DNA from: Pseudomonadota bacterium
GTDB taxonomy: Bacteria; Pseudomonadota; Gammaproteobacteria; Xanthomonadales; Xanthomonadaceae
Length of the DNA stretch: 5,931 nt
Direction of reading: 5' to 3'
Assembly: GCA_023439425.1 (NCBI GenBank)
Contig: JAEXNZ010000539.1
Coordinates: forward strand, 1 to 5,931
The notes beneath the pieces are model-generated. The model did no database searches, was not told where the DNA came from, and saw nothing but the letters and a program-made list of their open reading frames with translations. Positions 1-5,931 of this stretch are shown in pieces (the first letter of the stretch is position 1; each line of letters opens with the position of its first letter). The position numbers and the translations under genes were made by a program.

Positions 1-63
1 GTTGCGCGACTTGCGGATCAGCCGCGAGTCGAAACGACGAGTGGATTTCGGTTTGGCGTTCAT
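1..63 (-). CDS. pgaD: PgaD, PNAG synthase accessory subunit (N-terminal fragment)
   Basis: Only the first 21 codons lie in the window; the gene runs off its left edge. The start ATG (63-61) overlaps the pgaC stop as ATGA, so translation is probably coupled. The visible peptide begins MNAKPKSTRRFDSRLIRKSR and is strongly basic, as expected for the cytoplasmic tail ahead of the first membrane helix of PgaD. In the family, PgaD is a short protein (137 residues in E. coli) with two membrane helices; it forms a complex with PgaC and is needed, with cyclic di-GMP, for polymer synthesis. The identification rests mainly on position directly after pgaC in a pgaABC order, plus the basic start and the R-L-I-x-x-S-R-like segment; the hydrophobic helices themselves are not visible here. 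Confidence 0.82.
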   Translation of the reverse strand, partial: MNAKPKSTRRFDSRLIRKSRN

Positions 64-1307
64 TTGATTCCCCGGTCAGGACTGACCCACACAGCCCGCT
101 TGCCACGGCGCTTGAACAGCGTCTTGGGCAGGGCCACCAGGGTCGTGAACAGACTGATGAGCCAGTACGCCATCGGGTACCAGATCACCCAGAAGTAGTT
201 GCGTCCAATATGTGTTTCGTAACGGCGGTCGATGATCAGGCTGCTGGCAAACTGCAGCAGGCACACCAGCGCCAGAATCACGCCGTGCCACTGCGGCAGC
301 AGCGTTTCGATGTACAGCTCGTTGGGCAGCGGCATGAACTTGCCCAGCACCCACAGCACCACGATCGCCAGCATGGTGTAGGCCCAGAACACACTCAGGA
401 TGTATTCCAGCAGCACGCCCCACATGCGCCGCTTGCGCCAGCTGAACAACGTGCGGCCATGTCGCAGCAGTACCTCCACGCCGCCCTGGGCCCAGCGCAG
501 GCGCTGCCGCCACAGACCCTTCAGGGTTTCCGGCATCAGGATGAAGCACAGCGCATTGGGCTCGTAACGGATGTCCCAATGGTCCAGCTGCAGGCGCCAG
601 CTGATGTCGATGTCCTCGGTCACCATGTCGTCGGCCCAGTAGCCGATGCGGTGCAGGGCGGTGCGGCGGAAGCCGGCAATCACCCCGGAAATCGTGAAGA
701 TGCGCCCGTACACACGCTGCGCGCGCTTGATCATGCCGATGATCGACGAGAACTCGGCCACCTGCAGGCGGCCCAGCAGGGTGGAGCGGTTGCGGATGCG
801 CGGATTGCCGGTCACCGCACCCACGCGCGGGCCGCTGGTCAGATGCCACACCATCCAATGGGTGGCGTACTCCTCCAGCATGGCGTCGCCGTCAATGCAG
901 ATCAGGTATTCCGAACGCGCCGCCAGCGCGCCCATGCGCAGCGCATTGGCCTTGCCCAGGTTGCGGTCCAGGTGCACCACGCGCAGCCGCGGGTGCTGCG
1001 CCGCCAGCACGTCCAGGCGCGCGCCGGTGTCGTCGCGGCTGCCATCGTTGATGGCAATCACTTCGAAGTCCGGGTACTTCTGCGCCAGTGCCGCGCCCAG
1101 GGTGTCTTCCAGATTGTCCGATTCGTTGTGGCAGGGAATCAGGATCGACGCGAACGGATAGTGATCCATCGGCGGCGGGTTGTCGCGGTCACGCGCTTTG
1201 CGCTCGCGGCGGAAGAAGTAATACAGCCCGCCGGACATCCAGAAGAACGCCATCACCATCGGATAGAAGAAGGCGAACTGGAACAGGAGATAGACGAAGG
1301 GATGCAT
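60..1307 (-). CDS. pgaC: PgaC, processive PNAG synthase (GT2 family)
   Basis: A 415-residue inner-membrane glycosyltransferase that polymerises UDP-GlcNAc into beta-1,6-linked GlcNAc. Hydrophobic N-terminal segment at residues 4-32, cytoplasmic GT2 domain at about 50-290, then three hydrophobic stretches near 298-324, 343-363 and 373-400. The GT2 signatures are all present: NDG with D88, IDGDA with D139 and D141, TED with the likely catalytic base D232, and QRLRW (Q268, R271, W272) typical of processive synthases. Length is close to E. coli PgaC (441). The start at 1307 is preceded by GAGG seven bases upstream, overlapping the pgaB stop, a good ribosome binding site. pgaB ends 9 bases upstream and pgaD overlaps its stop by 4 bases. 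Hyaluronan, chitin or cellulose synthases share these motifs, but the flanking pgaAB genes fix the assignment. Activity probably needs PgaD and cyclic di-GMP, as in E. coli. Confidence 0.97.
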   Translation of the reverse strand: MHPFVYLLFQFAFFYPMVMAFFWMSGGLYYFFRRERKARDRDNPPPMDHYPFASILIPCHNESDNLEDTLGAALAQKYPDFEVIAINDGSRDDTGARLDVLAAQHPRLRVVHLDRNLGKANALRMGALAARSEYLICIDGDAMLEEYATHWMVWHLTSGPRVGAVTGNPRIRNRSTLLGRLQVAEFSSIIGMIKRAQRVYGRIFTISGVIAGFRRTALHRIGYWADDMVTEDIDISWRLQLDHWDIRYEPNALCFILMPETLKGLWRQRLRWAQGGVEVLLRHGRTLFSWRKRRMWGVLLEYILSVFWAYTMLAIVVLWVLGKFMPLPNELYIETLLPQWHGVILALVCLLQFASSLIIDRRYETHIGRNYFWVIWYPMAYWLISLFTTLVALPKTLFKRRGKRAVWVSPDRGIK

Positions 1308-1316
1308 GGCGGGGCC

Positions 1317-3236
1317 TCACTTCTCCGGGTACGGGAAGTTGCGCGTCGACATCGCCGCACGCGCGTCCTTGGTCGACGGTTTGCCGGCGATGAAATCGTC
1401 CGGGTACCAGGCGAAATGGCGCACGCCCTGCGCCTGCAGCCGGCGGATCTGCGCGCGCAGGCGCTCGCCCGGAATGGCCTTCTGGGTGCGCCAGTCCACG
1501 GTCTGCAGTTCGAACATGGTCTGGCTCAGCTGCGGGTCGTGTTCGCGCACTGCCACCACCAGCCGGTCCAGCCACTTCTCCGGATTGCGGCTGCCTTCCA
1601 TCCACGGCATCGCCATCAGCGCAGTGTGGTCATACGCCTTGTTGAACAGGTCCAAGCGCTGCGCGAACCAGCTCGCGCTTTGCGGCTGCAACACGGGTTG
1701 CGCGTACAGGTTGCGCACCGTGGCCAGCTTCGGCCGCCAGCGCTGCGCGGCGTTGCGCAGTTCCAGGGTGAAGTCGATCAGCGCCTGGGTGCGTGCGCCA
1801 TCGGCACCTTCCTGCGGCAGGTTGCCCAGTTCGGTATCGCGGATGTAGGCGTCGTCGTGGAACAGCAGGCCCTCGAAGTACGAGTTGATCGCCAGGTCTT
1901 CATAGATGTCGTCAATGATGTGACGCACCTTCGGATTGGTGAAGTCCAGGCGGAAGATGCCGTCACTCTCCGGGCTTTCAATCGCCAGCGCCTTGCGGAT
2001 CGCCGGGTCCTTCAGTTCGAAGCCCAGCACCGGCAGCCACGCATACACCTTCACGCCGGCGCGGGTCTTCAGCTGCCACGCCACGCGGTTGAACAGGTCC
2101 GCGCGCATCGGCAGGTGCCGGTTTGGGTAGTACAGCGCATCAGCCGAGCCGTTGCCGTCCGGGTCGGCAAAGGCCTGCAGGAACACGTGGGTCGGGCCCA
2201 CGGTTTTCACGCGTTCGATCAGCGCATCCAGGTTCTTGCCCTGTTGCACCGGGTCGGCGTCATACACCGCGTCCAGGTCGATCTGCAGGGCGCGCACGCC
2301 ATCGCGTTCCACGTCGCGGCGCAGTTCGTAGGCGATGTTGGTCACGGTCGGATTGCCGGTCACCAGCAGGCGTGCCAGCCCGTGCAGGTCACGGGTGACC
2401 GGGGTGCTGCGGCCTTCCAGGTCGAACGACACCGGCATGCCCAGATCTTCGGCGATCTTGTTGCTCAGGCTGTTGTAAGCCGCATACGGCCACACAATCG
2501 CCTTCGGGCTCACGCCGACGTTGTCGCGGATGCGCTTCACGCTCAGCGCCAAGTCGGTGCGCAGGCGGTTCTCATACTGCTGCGCGGTCTCGTACTGCCC
2601 GGTGGTCGGGAAGTAGGTACGGGTGATCACCGCCGGGGTCTGGTTGCCCTGCGGATTGGACTGCACGCCGTGGTGCTGGTTGTCGGTGTGGCTGGCCAGT
2701 TCCACCAGGCCGCTGCGCTGCATCTCGCGAAGCTGCGCCCAGGTCAGGAAGTCGTCATGCCCGAACGGACGATAGCCATAATCGATGGTGCGGCCTGGGG
2801 CCATGTCCACGTAGTCGGTGATCACCGCCACCAGCGCCGGGTAGTTGTAGGCGCGCAGCAGCGGGAACACCTTGGTGTACACGCTGCGCAGGCCGTCATC
2901 GAAGGTCAGCAGCACCGGCTTCGGCGGCAGCGGGGTGCCGCCCTGCGAAGCGGTGATCAGCTGCGACAGCGACACCGGGTGGTAGCCATGCGCCGACAGC
3001 CAGTCCAGGTGGGCAGCGAAGTTCTGCGTGCTCACCGCATACGCGTCGGGGTCGCCCTTCACCGCTACATCGTCGCGCACGTCGTGGTAGCTGAGCACCA
3101 GCAGGCCGTTGTCGGCCGAATCCAGCACGCGGGCCGGCAGCTGCGCCGGCACCGGTTGTGCCTGTGCGCTGCCCAGTACCGCCAGCAGGGCCAGCAGGGT
3201 GATGCTGATGAAGCGCTTCAAGTCCATGTGTCGCAT
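1317..3236 (-). CDS. pgaB: PgaB, PNAG de-N-acetylase with C-terminal hydrolase domain
   Basis: A 639-residue exported enzyme (E. coli PgaB 672). Residues 7-26 form a signal peptide ending AQA before Q27. The CE4 polysaccharide deacetylase domain (about 45-300) shows SYHDV at 49-53, TFDDG at 111-115 with catalytic/metal aspartates D113 and D114, SHT at 182-184 followed by H188 (metal histidines H183 and H188), and WPY at 249-251. The C-terminal part (about 315-620) is the TIM-barrel glycoside hydrolase domain of this family, with acidic motif FHDD at 459-462. It partly deacetylates PNAG for export and may cleave the deacetylated chain. There is no cysteine anywhere, so unlike E. coli PgaB it cannot be a lipoprotein. 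Start chosen at 3236, one base after the pgaA stop, with GGGGG about 7 bases upstream; Met4 (3227) is also possible. The longer open frame to 3284 would overlap pgaA and bury the signal peptide. Confidence 0.96.
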   Translation of the reverse strand: MRHMDLKRFISITLLALLAVLGSAQAQPVPAQLPARVLDSADNGLLVLSYHDVRDDVAVKGDPDAYAVSTQNFAAHLDWLSAHGYHPVSLSQLITASQGGTPLPPKPVLLTFDDGLRSVYTKVFPLLRAYNYPALVAVITDYVDMAPGRTIDYGYRPFGHDDFLTWAQLREMQRSGLVELASHTDNQHHGVQSNPQGNQTPAVITRTYFPTTGQYETAQQYENRLRTDLALSVKRIRDNVGVSPKAIVWPYAAYNSLSNKIAEDLGMPVSFDLEGRSTPVTRDLHGLARLLVTGNPTVTNIAYELRRDVERDGVRALQIDLDAVYDADPVQQGKNLDALIERVKTVGPTHVFLQAFADPDGNGSADALYYPNRHLPMRADLFNRVAWQLKTRAGVKVYAWLPVLGFELKDPAIRKALAIESPESDGIFRLDFTNPKVRHIIDDIYEDLAINSYFEGLLFHDDAYIRDTELGNLPQEGADGARTQALIDFTLELRNAAQRWRPKLATVRNLYAQPVLQPQSASWFAQRLDLFNKAYDHTALMAMPWMEGSRNPEKWLDRLVVAVREHDPQLSQTMFELQTVDWRTQKAIPGERLRAQIRRLQAQGVRHFAWYPDDFIAGKPSTKDARAAMSTRNFPYPEK

Positions 3237-3237
3237 C

Positions 3238-5268
3238 TCATTGCCCCCAGCGCAGACCGGCGTCGAAGCCGATGTGTCGTTCACGTTGTCCGTCGTAGAC
3301 CGGTCGCGACCAGCTCACGCCATATTCGAAAATGCGGCCGTCGGCCAGCTGCCATTCGTGCCGGTATTCGGCCGAAGGAATCAGCGCGCTGCCGTAGCCC
3401 TGCTGCCAGTAATTGCCCAACGACACGGTCAGGCGATGCCGGAAGTGGCGCTCGTAATGCCGCCACAGCTGCTGGTCCACACGCAGTCCGATTTCCACCG
3501 AACGGTCTTCGGACGGGTTGAAGTAGGGCACGTCGTCCAGGCTGCCGCGGCTGGCGTACACGCTGCCCAGGCCATCCAGCTGCAGGGTGGGGCGGGTCAG
3601 CAGGCGCTGCTGGATGCTGCTGGTGACGGTGTCGCGGCGATTGCCGTCGTCGTAGCGATACTGGCTGCCGCCGATGCTCCACTGGAAGCGCTCGTTGCGG
3701 TGGTAATCCACCGCCACCGCCACGCTGTCGGCGGTGATGCCGGCCACGCGCGCCTGCATCGAGGCGTCGGCGTCGTTGCGCGCGGCGGTGATGCCGGCGT
3801 GCCAGCGGTCGTTGAACTGCCAGCCGATGCCGCCGCTCAGGCCGGTGTCACCGACATGGTCGTTGGCGCGGTTGACGAAGGCTTCCGCGTCCAGCTGGCC
3901 GAAGCGGTAGCGGGTACCGGCACCCAGCCGCAGCGGGTTGATGGTCTGGTCCTGGAAATCCACGCTGCGGCGGTCGGCAAAGGCCACCAAGCGCCAGCGG
4001 TCGTCCAGAATCGGTGACTGCACTTCCACGCCGTAACGGCCGTCGTTGTTGCCCAGTGGCGACGCGCCACCACCGCCTTCGCTGCGGCCGCCTTCGGCAT
4101 AGGCATGCAGCTGCCAGCCGCGGTGCGCGCGCCAGGCACGGTCCATGCGCTGTACGGAAGGCTGGTTGGGGTAGGCCTCCAGCAGCGAATCGTGGATCGG
4201 CCGCGCCAGGTCGTCGCGCTGCAGTTCCACGTACGCATCGATCTGGCCGATGCGGGCGGACACGTCGCGCGGGTCCAGCGTGGTGGCCATGCCGTAGCGT
4301 TCCAGCCCCCGGCGCGGCCAGCCGCGCATCATGTAGACATTGCCCAGCGAAGACTGCGTACCGCCGTTACCCGGGGCGATTTCCACCATCGCTTCGAGGT
4401 CGCGCTGTGCGGTGGGCAGGTCGCCGGTGTAGGCGCGCACCATCGCCAGGTTGAGGTCAGCTTCATAGCGCGGCCAGTTGGCATAGGGCGCACGCGCGCC
4501 GTTGGCCCAGCGCCAGGCCGGTTCGGCCGCGCTCCACTTCTTCAGCAGGTTGATCGCTTCGTAGGGCTGTTCGTCTTCCAGATAGGCGTAAGCCAGTTCC
4601 GAGTGCACCTCACTCTGGCTGGGATCGGCTTTCAACGCCGCCTCCAGCACCGGAATGGCTTCGGCCGGGTGCTGGGTGGCCATCAGCGAATCGCCGACCG
4701 CCGCTTTCACGTAGTCCGGCACCGGGTGGCCTTCGGCCAGCAGGGCGCGGTACTCGTCGCGCACCTGGGCATGGCGGCTCAGGCGATTGAGCAGGATCAG
4801 GCGGTCGTAGCGCACGCGCAGCGGCGCGGTCGCAGCGGTCAGGCCGTCACGCTGCAGCATGCGGTCCATCTGCGCCAGCGCCGCTTCGGCTTCGTCCAGA
4901 CGGGTGTCTTCGCTGGTCGCGTAGGCCAGGCTCCAGCCCACCCGCTTGGCCAGGTAGTCGGCCTCGAAGCGCTGCTTCTGCGCGTCGTCGAACAGCTCCG
5001 GGCGTTGCTGGTACAACTGCCAGGCACGGTGCGCGTTGCCGACGTCCGCCAAGGTCAGCACCTGCAGGCGGAACAGCAGGTCGTCGTTCGGAATCTCAGC
5101 CTGGGCGCGTTCGATTGCCGCCAATGCGTCCAGCCAATGGGCCTGGTCGCGGTACTGGCTGATTTCGGCCAGATGTTCGGCGCGCGTGGCAGCCGAAGCG
5201 GTGGCGGAAAGGCAAAGCGTGGCGCATGCCAGGCTGACGGCAAGCGTCAGCGGCCGGTGGTTGTACAT
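3238..5268 (-). CDS. pgaA: PgaA, outer-membrane PNAG export porin with TPR domain
   Basis: A 676-residue outer-membrane protein through which PNAG leaves the cell. The start at 5268 gives a clean Sec signal peptide (MYNHRPL, hydrophobic core 7-20, likely cleavage after ASA at residue 26). Residues about 30-380 are alanine-rich paired helices with TPR-like units (for example 201-245, where PAEAIPVLEAALKADP and YAYLEDEQPYEAI are typical), expected to lie in the periplasm and hold PgaB and the polymer. Residues about 385-676 alternate polar and hydrophobic residues in short strands and end HIGFDAGLRWGQ, as for a beta-barrel. A glycine-rich turn lies at 393-400. E. coli PgaA has 807 residues, so this one is about 130 shorter. 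The reading frame stays open upstream to 5559, but that extension crosses the operator and would hide the signal peptide. A G-rich TCTGGGGGC precedes the start, a weak ribosome binding site. First gene of the operon. Confidence 0.95.
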   Translation of the reverse strand: MYNHRPLTLAVSLACATLCLSATASAATRAEHLAEISQYRDQAHWLDALAAIERAQAEIPNDDLLFRLQVLTLADVGNAHRAWQLYQQRPELFDDAQKQRFEADYLAKRVGWSLAYATSEDTRLDEAEAALAQMDRMLQRDGLTAATAPLRVRYDRLILLNRLSRHAQVRDEYRALLAEGHPVPDYVKAAVGDSLMATQHPAEAIPVLEAALKADPSQSEVHSELAYAYLEDEQPYEAINLLKKWSAAEPAWRWANGARAPYANWPRYEADLNLAMVRAYTGDLPTAQRDLEAMVEIAPGNGGTQSSLGNVYMMRGWPRRGLERYGMATTLDPRDVSARIGQIDAYVELQRDDLARPIHDSLLEAYPNQPSVQRMDRAWRAHRGWQLHAYAEGGRSEGGGGASPLGNNDGRYGVEVQSPILDDRWRLVAFADRRSVDFQDQTINPLRLGAGTRYRFGQLDAEAFVNRANDHVGDTGLSGGIGWQFNDRWHAGITAARNDADASMQARVAGITADSVAVAVDYHRNERFQWSIGGSQYRYDDGNRRDTVTSSIQQRLLTRPTLQLDGLGSVYASRGSLDDVPYFNPSEDRSVEIGLRVDQQLWRHYERHFRHRLTVSLGNYWQQGYGSALIPSAEYRHEWQLADGRIFEYGVSWSRPVYDGQRERHIGFDAGLRWGQ

Positions 5269-5312
5269 GGAGCCCCCAGAGCGTCCTTTCAAAAATGTCG
5301 GTGTGCGAAAAA

Positions 5313-5328
5313 TGTGACGCACATCACA
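5313..5328. promoter_or_regulatory. Clp/CRP-type operator upstream of pgaA
   Basis: TGTGACGCACATCACA is an exact TGTGA-N6-TCACA palindrome; the inverted match extends one base on each side (ATGTGA and TCACAT), and the site has an A-run on its left. This is the classic CRP consensus, which the Xanthomonadaceae homologue Clp also recognises. Its centre is about 52 bases before the pgaA start codon. No strong sigma-70 promoter is evident. A weak candidate on the minus strand (TTGTGG at 5362-5357, 17-base spacer, CACGAT at 5339-5334) would start transcription near 5327, inside the operator, implying repression. If the start lies instead near 5279, the site would sit at -41.5 as a class II activator site, with a very short leader. 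The direction of the effect is therefore open. Confidence 0.7.
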
Positions 5329-5333
5329 TGCCA

Positions 5334-5362
5334 ATCGTGCCCGATTTCTCATATGTCCACAA
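5334..5362 (-). promoter_or_regulatory. Weak candidate pgaA promoter
   Basis: On the minus strand TTGTGG (5362-5357) and CACGAT (5339-5334) are separated by 17 bases. Only three of six -10 bases match the sigma-70 consensus, so this is tentative. A nearby alternative -10 is ACATAT (5356-5351) with poor -35 support. The general AT-richness of this stretch is the stronger evidence that a promoter lies here. Confidence 0.2.
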
Positions 5363-5521
5363 ATCGTTAACACACGGAAGGTAGTCCGCGAACCGGCCAT
5401 CGGTCGCAGAACACTGGTCAAGTTGTTGATTACCAAGACCTTCCGGCCGCCGCCACGGCGCTGTTCCGGGGGTCTGCCCACCCTGAAACTGTTCAGCAAG
5501 ACCGGACCGCTCCCACGGGTC

Positions 5522-5536
5522 CGGGTCACTGACCCG
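5522..5536. repeat. Small perfect hairpin
   Basis: CGGGTC (5522-5527) and GACCCG (5531-5536) form a 6-bp stem with a 3-base loop. No T-run follows on either strand, so it is not an intrinsic terminator. It lies well upstream of the pgaA operator; its role is unknown. Confidence 0.45.
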
Positions 5537-5587
5537 CCATCCAGGTCAGTTTCCGACACGCTACGTCAGGTGGTGCCTACGGTGTGT

Positions 5588-5614
5588 GTACGCGGGTTCG
5601 CGCGAAGTGCGTAC
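5588..5614. repeat. Imperfect inverted repeat beside the REP pair
   Basis: GTACGC (5588-5593) pairs with GCGTAC (5609-5614), and the interior contains the perfect palindrome TTCGCGCGAA (5597-5606). It shares its last four bases with the left arm of the neighbouring REP, so the two hairpins would compete. It may be a decayed repeat or part of a larger composite element. Confidence 0.45.
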
Positions 5615-5635
5615 CACGCAGGGCGTGGTACCTAC
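5611..5635 (-). repeat. SMAG-type REP palindrome, first of an inverted pair
   Basis: On the minus strand this reads GTAG followed by GTACCACGC, loop CCT, GCGTGGTAC: a perfect 9-bp stem with a 3-base loop behind a GTAG head. This is the form of the GTAG (SMAG) repeats known in Stenotrophomonas maltophilia. It shares the 15-base core CCACGCCCTGCGTGG with the next element, in the opposite orientation. Confidence 0.8.
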
Positions 5636-5650
5636 GGAGTCCTGCAACCC

Positions 5651-5673
5651 GTAGAGCCACGCCCTGCGTGGCT
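5651..5673 (+). repeat. SMAG-type REP palindrome, second of an inverted pair
   Basis: On the plus strand GTAG is followed by AGCCACGC, loop CCT, GCGTGGCT: a perfect 8-bp stem. The GTAG heads of the two elements face each other across 15 bases (5636-5650), and the shared core lets the pair fold as one long hairpin (5614-5628 with 5657-5671, plus CTAC with GTAG). It starts 5 bases after the transporter stop codon, so it may protect the 3' end of that mRNA or reduce read-through into pga. No U-tract follows, so it is not a classic intrinsic terminator. Confidence 0.85.
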
Positions 5674-5678
5674 GCCCC

Positions 5679-5931
5679 TCACCAATGATCCTCAAGCTTC
5701 TGCGGCTTGCACGCCACCCACGACGCACCCAACAACACGCACAAACACACCCCAAGGAACCCGAACGGCAATACCCACCCACCGCTCATTTCATGCAGCC
5801 ACCCAAACAACAGCGGCCCGATGCAGCTGAAACTGTAGCCCACCCCCTGCATGAACCCCGACAGCGCCGCCGACCCGGCCGGCGTCCGCGTCCTCAAATT
5901 AATAAGCGTCAGCGCCAGCGGGAACGTGGAC
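5679..5931 (-). CDS. CynX/NimT-like MFS transporter (C-terminal fragment)
   Basis: The last 83 codons and stop of a membrane transporter whose beginning lies beyond the right edge. The visible frame reads FPLALTLINLRTRTPAG, then an LSGFMQGVGYSFSCIGPLLFG helix, LHEMSGGW, and a last hydrophobic helix WVLPFGFLGVCLCVLLGAS before a short polar tail ending KLEDHW. The pattern, with an N-L-R-x-R-T-P loop, M-Q-G-V-G-Y, G-P-L-L-F-G and a short L-H-x-x-[ST]-G-G-W turn, is typical of the last membrane helices of the CynX/NimT (cyanate / 2-nitroimidazole) branch of the major facilitator superfamily. The frame is open to the window edge, so there is no real start here. The substrate cannot be told from this part. 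It lies on the same strand as pga but 410 bases away with REP hairpins between, so it is probably a separate transcription unit. Confidence 0.8.
   Translation of the reverse strand, partial: STFPLALTLINLRTRTPAGSAALSGFMQGVGYSFSCIGPLLFGWLHEMSGGWVLPFGFLGVCLCVLLGASWVACKPQKLEDHW

Larger units (their letters stand above)
5269..5678. other. Gene-free region between transporter and pga operon
   Basis: This 410-base stretch holds no convincing gene. Its right part, next to the transporter stop, has the REP pair (5611-5673) and further inverted repeats (5588-5614, 5522-5536). Its left part (about 5282-5375) is clearly richer in A and T than the coding DNA around it and carries the Clp/CRP-like operator, so it is the likely pgaA promoter region. 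The central part (5376-5520) shows no motif that I can name. Confidence 0.8.

Noticed and set aside
3237..3284. Upstream extension of pgaB to an ATG at 3284
   Set aside because: It would overlap pgaA by 47 bases and place a polar stretch before the signal peptide; the start at 3236 fits better.
210..3521. Very long plus-strand open frame (1103 codons) opposite pgaC, pgaB and part of pgaA
   Set aside because: It is antisense to three well-supported genes, and its product is a monotonous mix of H, Q, R, V and A with no domain, as expected from the complement of high-GC codons.
4105..5370. Plus-strand open frame of 421 codons opposite pgaA
   Set aside because: Same antisense composition effect; no recognisable domain and no ribosome binding signal that I can see.
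5269..5559. Upstream extension of the pgaA frame by 97 codons
   Set aside because: It crosses the AT-rich promoter region and the Clp/CRP-like operator, would hide a good signal peptide, and has no family-like sequence.
5651..5673. Intrinsic terminator for the transporter gene
   Set aside because: The hairpin is placed well, but no T-run follows it on the minus strand, and the GTAG head identifies it as a REP element.
5423..5830. Plus-strand open frame of 135 codons across the intergenic region
   Set aside because: It runs through the REP palindromes and antisense into the transporter gene; the product is rich in T, P and R and has no domain.

Overview
The window is a high-GC bacterial segment read almost entirely from the minus strand. 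It carries the pga (hms) operon for making and exporting the biofilm polysaccharide poly-beta-1,6-N-acetyl-D-glucosamine (PNAG). Two GTAG-headed short palindromes at 5611-5673 match the SMAG/REP-type repeats known from Stenotrophomonas. With the GC-rich codon use and a Clp/CRP-type operator, they point to Stenotrophomonas or a close relative in the Xanthomonadaceae. This is inference from the sequence, without a database search.

Layout along the direction of transcription (right to left): the C-terminal end of a CynX/NimT-like major facilitator transporter (5931 to 5679); a gene-free region of 410 bases (5678-5269) with a pair of inverted REP palindromes just after the transporter stop, other small inverted repeats, and a perfect TGTGA-N6-TCACA operator about 50 bases before the next gene; pgaA (5268-3238), outer-membrane porin with a periplasmic TPR domain; pgaB (3236-1317), periplasmic PNAG de-N-acetylase with a C-terminal glycoside hydrolase domain; pgaC (1307-60), inner-membrane processive GT2 synthase; and the first 21 codons of pgaD (63 to the window edge), the small inner-membrane partner of PgaC.

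The four pga genes are packed tightly: 1 base between pgaA and pgaB, 9 between pgaB and pgaC, and a 4-base ATGA overlap between pgaC and pgaD. This fits one transcript with translational coupling. PgaC with PgaD polymerises UDP-GlcNAc and moves the chain across the inner membrane. PgaB partly deacetylates and can trim it in the periplasm, and PgaA lets it out. In E. coli PgaCD is activated by cyclic di-GMP. The Clp/CRP-like site suggests a second, transcriptional input that may also sense cyclic di-GMP in this family.

The operon itself is a known system. The points most worth following are the operator, the absence of a lipobox in PgaB, the shortened PgaA, and the REP pair. I found no sign of a wholly new system.
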